Assembly: GCA_045652705.1 (NCBI GenBank)
Contig: JAZRUV010000039.1
Span: 10,941 to 74,940 of the forward strand
Length of the DNA: 64,000 bases
Direction of reading: 5' to 3'
DNA from: UMGS1649 sp045652705
GTDB lineage: Bacteria > Bacillota > Clostridia > TANB77 > CAG-465
Shown: positions 58,785-64,000 of the stretch, piece by piece
Numbering within the stretch: position 1 is the first letter of the stretch
Layout: every line of letters begins with the position of its first letter
Made by a program: the position numbers and the translations under genes
The notes under the pieces: model-generated
The model's database searches: none
What the model saw: the letters and a program-made list of their open reading frames with translations, nothing else
Told to the model about the DNA's origin: nothing

Positions 58785-59255
58785 GTGCCAAGAAAAGGAC
58801 ATTTAGTAAAAAGAGAAGTTATGCCAGACCCAGTTTATGGTTCTAAAGTTGTTACAAAACTTATAAACAAAGTTATGTGGGATGGTAAGAAAACTGTTGC
58901 TGAAAAACTAGTTTATTCTGCATTTGATATGGTTCAAGAAAAAACTGGAAGAAACGCATTAGAAGTGTTCGAACAAGCAATGGAAGCTGTTATGCCAGTT
59001 CTTGAAGTTAAAGCAAGACGTGTTGGTGGTGCTACATACCAAGTACCTATCGAAATTAGAGCAGATAGAAGACAAAGTCTAGGAATTAGATGGTTAGTAG
59101 AATACGCTAGAAAAAGAAACGAACACGGAATGGACGAAAAACTAGCAGCTGAAATAATGGATGCTATAAACTCACAAGGTGGAGCATTCAAAAAGAAAGA
59201 AGATACTCATCGTATGGCAGAAGCAAACAAAGCATTTGCTCACTACAGATGGTAA
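58785..59255 (+). CDS. rpsG: Ribosomal protein S7
   Basis: 156 residues, GTG start 58785 (GGAGGG upstream). P-R-K-G-H-L-V-K-R, then G-G-A-T-Y-Q-V-P-I-E-I-R and R-W-L-V-E-Y-A-R-K-R identify S7, the nucleator of 30S head assembly. 96 bp after rpsL and 21 bp before fusA. Confidence 0.98.
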   Translation: MPRKGHLVKREVMPDPVYGSKVVTKLINKVMWDGKKTVAEKLVYSAFDMVQEKTGRNALEVFEQAMEAVMPVLEVKARRVGGATYQVPIEIRADRRQSLGIRWLVEYARKRNEHGMDEKLAAEIMDAINSQGGAFKKKEDTHRMAEANKAFAHYRW

Positions 59256-59276
59256 ACCAAAGATAGGAGGTAATTT

Positions 59277-61361
59277 ATGGCAGGTAGAGAATATCCTCTT
59301 GAGAGGACAAGAAATATCGGTATCATGGCTCACATCGATGCTGGTAAAACAACTACTACAGAAAGAATACTATTCTATACAGGTAAAACACACAAATTAG
59401 GAGAAACTCACGATGGTGGAGCTACAATGGACTGGATGGCTCAAGAACAAGAAAGAGGTATAACAATTACTTCTGCAGCAACAACTTGTTTTTGGAACAA
59501 CAACAGAATAAACATTATAGATACTCCAGGACACGTTGACTTCACAATCGAAGTTGAAAGATCTCTAAGAGTACTTGACGGTTCAGTTACAGTACTATGT
59601 GCTAAAGGTGGTGTACAACCACAATCTGAAACTGTATGGAGACAAGCAAACAAATATCACGTACCAAGAATGATATACGTTAACAAAATGGATATCATGG
59701 GTGCAGATTTCTACAGATGTGTAGAACAATTGAGAAGCAGACTTAAAGCAAACGCAGTACCTATCCAATTACCAATAGGTAAAGAAGATAACTTTAAAGG
59801 TATTGTAGACTTGGTTGAAATGAAAGCTTACGTATATTATGATGAATTAGGTAAAGATATCAGATGTGAAGAAATTCCAGAAGATATGAAAGCTGATGCA
59901 GAAAAATATAGATCAGAAATGCTTGATCATATAGCTGAGTTCGATGAAGAAATCATGATGAAATATCTTGAAGGCGAAGAACTTACTATAGAAGAAATTA
60001 AGAAATGTATAAGACAATCAACAATTGAAAACAAGATGGTTGCAGTAACTTGTGGTACATCTTACAAAAACAAAGGTGTTCAAAAGTTACTAGATGCTAT
60101 AGTTGACTATATGCCATCACCACTTGATGTTGAACAAATTAAAGGTGTGAATGAGAAAGGTGAAGAAGAAGAAAGACCTTCTTCAGACACAGAACCATTT
60201 GCAGCACTTGCATTTAAGATTGCGACAGATCCATTCGTTGGAAAACTTACATTGTTTAGAGTATACTCTGGAACACTAGAAGCTGGTTCATATGTATACA
60301 ATGCAAACAAAGGCAAGAAAGAAAGAATTGGTAGAATTCTTCAAATGCACTCTAATGAAAGAAAAGATATAGATAAAGTTTACGCTGGAGATATAGCTGC
60401 AGCAGTTGGGCTTAAAGATGTATATACTGGAGATTCATTATGTGATGAAAAACACCCAGTAATACTTGAATCTATTGAATTCCCAGACCCAGTTATTTCT
60501 ATCGCTATTGAACCTAAATCAAAAGCAGACCAAGAAAAAATGGGTATAGCATTATCTAAACTTGCTGAAGAAGATCCATCATTCAAAACATATACTGATG
60601 GTGAAACAGGACAAACAATTATCGCTGGTATGGGTGAACTTCACCTAGACATAATAGTTGACAGATTAAAACGTGAATTCCACGTTGAAGCAAATGTTGG
60701 TAAACCACAAGTTGCATATAAAGAAACTATTAAGAAAGCAGTAAGAGTAGAAGGAAAATTCATCAGACAATCTGGTGGTAAAGGTCAATACGGTCACGTA
60801 TGGCTTGAAGTTGAACCACAAGAAGCTGGTAAGGGATATTCATTCGAATCTAAAATTGTTGGCGGTGTTGTTCCTAAGGAATACGTTAAACCAACTGATG
60901 AAGGTGTTAAAGACGCAATGAAGAGCGGTATACTTGCTGGTTACCCAGTTGTTGACGTTAAAGTTGCTCTTGTTGATGGTTCATACCACGATGTTGACTC
61001 ATCAGAAGCAGCCTTCAAAGTAGCAGGTTCTATGGCATTCAAAGAAGCTTGCCGTCAAGGTGGAGCAGTACTTCTTGAACCAATCATGAAAGTTGATGTA
61101 ATAGTTCCTGAAGAATATATGGGTGATGTTATAGGTGACATCAACTCAAGACGTGGAAGACTAGAAGGTATGGAAGCAGATGCTGGAACTCAAACTATCC
61201 ACTCATTTGTACCATTATCTGAAATGTTCGGATACGCAACAGACCTTAGAAGTAAAACTCAAGGTAGAGGTGTTTACTCAATGGAACCAAGTCACTATGA
61301 AGAAGTTCCAAAATCTGTACATGAAGCAATTGTTGGCGCAAGAGCTAAGAAAGAAGACTAA
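59277..61361 (+). CDS. fusA: Elongation factor G
   Basis: 694 residues. G1 A-H-I-D-A-G-K-T-T, R-G-I-T-I-T-S-A-A-T, G3 D-T-P-G-H-V-D-F-T, G4 N-K-M-D, and domain IV-V to the C-terminus are all present. The GTPase drives translocation on the ribosome. SD AGGAGG. Classical EF-G rather than a resistance-protection paralogue, given its place in the str operon. Confidence 0.98.
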   Translation: MAGREYPLERTRNIGIMAHIDAGKTTTTERILFYTGKTHKLGETHDGGATMDWMAQEQERGITITSAATTCFWNNNRINIIDTPGHVDFTIEVERSLRVLDGSVTVLCAKGGVQPQSETVWRQANKYHVPRMIYVNKMDIMGADFYRCVEQLRSRLKANAVPIQLPIGKEDNFKGIVDLVEMKAYVYYDELGKDIRCEEIPEDMKADAEKYRSEMLDHIAEFDEEIMMKYLEGEELTIEEIKKCIRQSTIENKMVAVTCGTSYKNKGVQKLLDAIVDYMPSPLDVEQIKGVNEKGEEEERPSSDTEPFAALAFKIATDPFVGKLTLFRVYSGTLEAGSYVYNANKGKKERIGRILQMHSNERKDIDKVYAGDIAAAVGLKDVYTGDSLCDEKHPVILESIEFPDPVISIAIEPKSKADQEKMGIALSKLAEEDPSFKTYTDGETGQTIIAGMGELHLDIIVDRLKREFHVEANVGKPQVAYKETIKKAVRVEGKFIRQSGGKGQYGHVWLEVEPQEAGKGYSFESKIVGGVVPKEYVKPTDEGVKDAMKSGILAGYPVVDVKVALVDGSYHDVDSSEAAFKVAGSMAFKEACRQGGAVLLEPIMKVDVIVPEEYMGDVIGDINSRRGRLEGMEADAGTQTIHSFVPLSEMFGYATDLRSKTQGRGVYSMEPSHYEEVPKSVHEAIVGARAKKED

Positions 61362-61396
61362 TTGTACATAAAATATTAAAAAAAGCGATTAATGAC

Positions 61397-61425
61397 TTGC
61401 AAAATTTTGCATGTTGTAGTACAAT
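61397..61425 (+). promoter_or_regulatory. tuf promoter
   Basis: TTGCAA (61397-61402), 17-bp spacer, TACAAT (61420-61425) in the 128-bp fusA-tuf gap, giving tuf its own promoter. Confidence 0.7.
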
Positions 61426-61489
61426 ACAAGCAAATAATGTGCAAGCATTAATCGTATAAAATATATTTTTAAATAAGGAGGAATTTAAA

Positions 61490-62692
61490 ATGGCAAAAGC
61501 TAAGTTCGAAAGAACAAAACCACACTGTAATGTTGGTACTATAGGTCACGTTGACCATGGTAAAACTACATTAACAGCAGCTATTACTAAAGTAGCAGCT
61601 TTAAACAACGGAGCAGAATTTAAAGCATATGATCAAATAGATAACGCTCCAGAAGAAAGAGCAAGAGGAATCACAATTTCTACTTCTCACGTTGAATACG
61701 AAACAGCTAACAGACACTATGCACACGTTGACTGTCCAGGACACGCAGACTATGTTAAAAACATGATTACTGGTGCTGCACAAATGGATGGTGCAATACT
61801 TGTTGTTTCTGCAGCTGATGGTCCAATGCCACAAACTAAAGAACACATACTTCTTGCTAGACAAGTTGGTGTTCCTTACATAGTAGTATTTATGAACAAA
61901 TGTGACCAAGTTGATGACGAAGAATTATTAGAATTAGTTGAAATGGATATTAGAGATCTATTATCTAAATACGAATTCCCTGGAGATGATACTCCAATCG
62001 TTAAAGGTTCAGCTCTTAAAGTTCTTGAATCTACATCAACAGATCCTAACGCTCCAGAATACGCTCCAATAAAAGAATTATTAGATGCAGTAGATAGCTT
62101 TATCCCAGATCCAGAAAGAGATACAGATAAACCTTTCTTAATGCCTATCGAAGATGTATTCACAATCACAGGTCGTGGAACAGTTGTTACTGGTAGAGTT
62201 GAAAGAGGAACATTAAAAGTTGGTGACGAAGTTGAAATAGTTGGTCTTCAAGACGAAGCTAAGAAAACAGTTGTTACTGGTATAGAAATGTTCAGAAAAT
62301 CTCTAGATAGTGCAGAATGCGGAGATAACGCAGGTGTTCTTCTAAGAGGTATCCAAAGAACAGAAGTTGAAAGAGGTCAAGTTCTTGCTAAACCAGGTTC
62401 TATAACACCTCACACTGAATTTGAAGCTGAAGTTTATATCCTAACTAAAGAAGAAGGTGGAAGACATACTCCATTCTTCAATGGATACAGACCACAATTC
62501 TATTTCAGAACAACAGACGTTACAGGTATAATCGACCTTCCAAAAGATAAAGAAATGGTTATGCCAGGAGATAACGTAACAATGAAAATTAAGTTAATAA
62601 CTCCAATAGCTATTGAAAAAGGACTTAAATTCGCTATCCGTGAAGGTGGTAGAACAGTTGGTTCTGGTTCAGTATCTAATATAATTGCTTAA
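61490..62692 (+). CDS. tuf: Elongation factor Tu
   Basis: 400 residues. G1 G-H-V-D-H-G-K-T-T, R-G-I-T-I-S-T, G3 D-C-P-G-H-A-D-Y-V-K-N-M, G4 N-K-C-D are standard. SD AGGAGG and own promoter. Ends the str operon, followed by a terminator. Carries aminoacyl-tRNA to the ribosome. Confidence 0.98.
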   Translation: MAKAKFERTKPHCNVGTIGHVDHGKTTLTAAITKVAALNNGAEFKAYDQIDNAPEERARGITISTSHVEYETANRHYAHVDCPGHADYVKNMITGAAQMDGAILVVSAADGPMPQTKEHILLARQVGVPYIVVFMNKCDQVDDEELLELVEMDIRDLLSKYEFPGDDTPIVKGSALKVLESTSTDPNAPEYAPIKELLDAVDSFIPDPERDTDKPFLMPIEDVFTITGRGTVVTGRVERGTLKVGDEVEIVGLQDEAKKTVVTGIEMFRKSLDSAECGDNAGVLLRGIQRTEVERGQVLAKPGSITPHTEFEAEVYILTKEEGGRHTPFFNGYRPQFYFRTTDVTGIIDLPKDKEMVMPGDNVTMKIKLITPIAIEKGLKFAIREGGRTVGSGSVSNIIA

Positions 62693-62709
62693 TTATAATA
62701 TGTTATATT

Positions 62710-62742
62710 AACACACTAAGGAATATACCTTGGTGTGTTTTT
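62710..62742 (+). terminator. tuf terminator
   Basis: A 12-position stem AACACACTAAGG/CCTTGGTGTGTT with one mismatch or G-T pair and a T-run. Confidence 0.88.
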
Positions 62743-62838
62743 GTGTTCAATAATAGAGTGATTATTAAATACGTGTAAATAAAAAATGGAACAATTTACA
62801 TAATTTTACCGAAAACCATTTATTTTTATGTAAACATG

Positions 62839-62847
62839 TGGTATAAT
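62839..62847 (+). promoter_or_regulatory. Extended -10 promoter of the 62898 gene
   Basis: TGGTATAAT, an extended -10 with no good -35. Starts about 50 bp upstream of the gene. Confidence 0.55.
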
Positions 62848-62897
62848 ATAGTTGTGGTAACACAAAAATATTTTCCGACAATTGGAGGCAAAAGGAT

Positions 62898-63155
62898 ATG
62901 AAAACAAATATAACAAAGTGGGACTTGGAAAAGGCACGCCAGGATATGAACGATTTGTACAGACAGTATCGGACGTGTGTGATTCATTTCAATTATGACG
63001 AGCAGACTGCCAGAATGTCTTCTGACGGGAAAGATCAAGGTGTTATTATCTTTGGTACAACATTTAAAATGCTCGAAAAATTGGCGAGAGGTGCCAAGAC
63101 CTGCACAGTAGAAAAGGCTTACGAAAGAATGAAAGAAATTCATCCCGCAAAGTAA
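62898..63155 (+). CDS. Small hypothetical protein (85 aa)
   Basis: SD GGAGG and a clean ATG. Two amphipathic helices flank a short beta segment (C-V-I-H-F-N-Y-D); the C-terminus is basic (K-A-Y-E-R-M-K-E-I-H-P-A-K). No family. Less AT-rich in codon use than the neighbouring operon. Ends at a strong shared terminator. Confidence 0.65.
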   Translation: MKTNITKWDLEKARQDMNDLYRQYRTCVIHFNYDEQTARMSSDGKDQGVIIFGTTFKMLEKLARGAKTCTVEKAYERMKEIHPAK

Positions 63156-63160
63156 ACTAA

Positions 63161-63192
63161 GCAAGGTGCCCTATATATTAGGGCACCTTTGC
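63161..63192. terminator. Bidirectional terminator
   Basis: A stem GCAAGGTGCCCTA/TAGGGCACC(T)TTGC around TATAT. Confidence 0.9.
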
Positions 63193-63767
63193 TATTTATT
63201 TCTAATCGCAAAAAGAACTATAGGAGAAAGAAGAGGAATAACAATACTTAATATTAATAGAACAACAGCAAAATTTGGTGTTCTGGTTTGGTATACTCTA
63301 TATAGCATAGCAAAATATGCTAGGATGAATAGTATTGTACCAATACATCCTACATATGGCATGCAAGAAGTAACTAACAATGCAGGAAGTAAGTATTCCG
63401 GATGGTCAATCTCAATACCATAAATTTTAGTTTTGCCTGTTATAAAACCATAGGTGAATAAGCAACCAAATGGGACAAAAGCAAGCCATGCAAAGTCATG
63501 GCCTTCGCGTTTAGCCATAGTGTAAAGCCCAATAGATTTTATTAAATACAAAGCTACTAGAAAAATTACAGTAAGTATTAATATTATAGATATCGTTCCA
63601 AGTATAGCAGTAATGCTAGACCAGTCTATTTTTTGTATTTCTACAGAATTAGGGGCGTTTAGTAATTCTGAAGTTTTGGATACTATTGTAGAAACTAGTT
63701 CGTTTAATTTAGTAGGTAACTTTTCAACGGAACTCATAATTTGTGAATTATCTGTATATATTCCCAT
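63192..63767 (-). CDS. Multi-pass membrane protein, DUF5684-like
   Basis: 191 residues from ATG 63767 (AAAGGATG upstream). A soluble N-terminal stretch of about 50 residues, then four membrane helices; the loop A-K-R-E-G-H-D-F-A-W-L-A-F-V-P-F-G near residue 85 is a recurring motif of small Firmicutes membrane proteins of the DUF5684 sort. No enzyme motif. Convergent with the 62898 gene. Function unknown. Confidence 0.72.
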   Translation of the reverse strand: MGIYTDNSQIMSSVEKLPTKLNELVSTIVSKTSELLNAPNSVEIQKIDWSSITAILGTISIILILTVIFLVALYLIKSIGLYTMAKREGHDFAWLAFVPFGCLFTYGFITGKTKIYGIEIDHPEYLLPALLVTSCMPYVGCIGTILFILAYFAMLYRVYQTRTPNFAVVLLILSIVIPLLSPIVLFAIRNK

Positions 63768-63939
63768 AAAGCACATCCTTTCTTAAAAGTATTATGTGAT
63801 AATACAAAAAATATATTCAATTTATATGAGATAAAAGTTTTTAAAAATAAAAAACATATGGTCAATTGAAAAAGTAAATTCTATTTAGAAAAAGTAACTT
63901 CTAGAGAACGATTAAAAGCTATATAAAAGCGATTAATTG

Positions 63940-63959
63940 AACTCTAGGAGTTGTTTTTT
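63940..63959 (+). terminator. Possible terminator near the window edge
   Basis: A short stem AACTC-TAG-GAGTT followed by six T. The rest of 63768-64000 is AT-rich with no gene I can support. Confidence 0.5.
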
Positions 63960-64000
63960 GCATAAAAATGGTGTAAAATTAAAGTGTAGATAGAATAAAA

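Noticed and set aside
59179..59400. Plus-strand ORF bridging rpsG and fusA
   Set aside because: Out of frame with both and overlapping them entirely; no SD.
1..64000. CRISPR array
   Set aside because: The repeats at 1161-1250 and 10808-11189 vary in spacing and are not regular repeat-spacer units; no cas genes are present.

Overview
The window is AT-rich chromosomal DNA from a Gram-positive anaerobe of the Clostridia type, probably an uncultured gut lineage. The evidence is the low-GC codon usage, strong AGGAGG ribosome binding sites with occasional GTG and TTG starts, spore maturation genes spmA/spmB, bifunctional AdhE, a WalRK-like two-component pair, a VanW/G5 surface protein, and the cluster small SRP RNA-dnaX-ybaB-recR. 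The genus cannot be named from this sequence.

Region 1 (1-13.1 kb) is an integrative element of about 12.6 kb. It sits inside a tRNA-Arg(ACG) gene, next to tadA, whose product modifies position 34 of this tRNA. The host tRNA gene is split exactly at its anticodon loop. Its 3' half is at 499-545, its 5' half at 13098-13136, and both junctions share the 9-bp core TTCGTAGTC. The element carries a complete but different tRNA-Arg(ACG) gene at 12915-12991, on the same strand and about 100 bp downstream of the intact host promoter, so it looks like a replacement for the tRNA it destroys. Cargo: a short HTH replication-type protein, a DUF4143 ATPase, a SWIM zinc-finger protein, a run of unrecognised genes ending in an RyR-domain protein, a membrane protein, an HExxH metallopeptidase, an excisionase, and a tyrosine integrase now broken by a frameshift. 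Several repeat families lie in its noncoding DNA.

Region 2 (13.1-25.7 kb): divergent tRNA-Arg promoters, tRNA-Arg(CCT), a MazG-like pyrophosphohydrolase, an XRE regulator, spmAB, a zinc-ribbon protein with a coupled tyrosine-rich mini-ORF, rpoB-rpoC, a DUF3800 gene whose 3' end overlaps a probable three-way-junction RNA, and an HD-GYP protein with a receiver lacking its phospho-acceptor Asp.

Region 3 (25.7-44.2 kb): SRP RNA-dnaX-ybaB-recR run into murL and a MurD2-type ligase, a pair that attaches L-Glu to UDP-MurNAc-L-Ala and then epimerises it to D-Glu. Then come walRK-tatD, a small repeat-protein family, gyrA, a DnaJ-like chaperone, and the VanW and transglutaminase-like surface proteins.

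Region 4 (44.2-64 kb): a degraded gene region, a MurE-family ligase, typA, two proteins joining a sigma region 4-like HTH to RNA polymerase alpha-CTD-like domains, adhE with a small kinase, a heterodimeric ABC exporter, and rpsL-rpsG-fusA-tuf. The latter normally follows rpoC directly; here it is about 35 kb away. Most transcription units end in clear stem-loop terminators, and many have near-consensus sigma-A promoters with 17-bp spacers.
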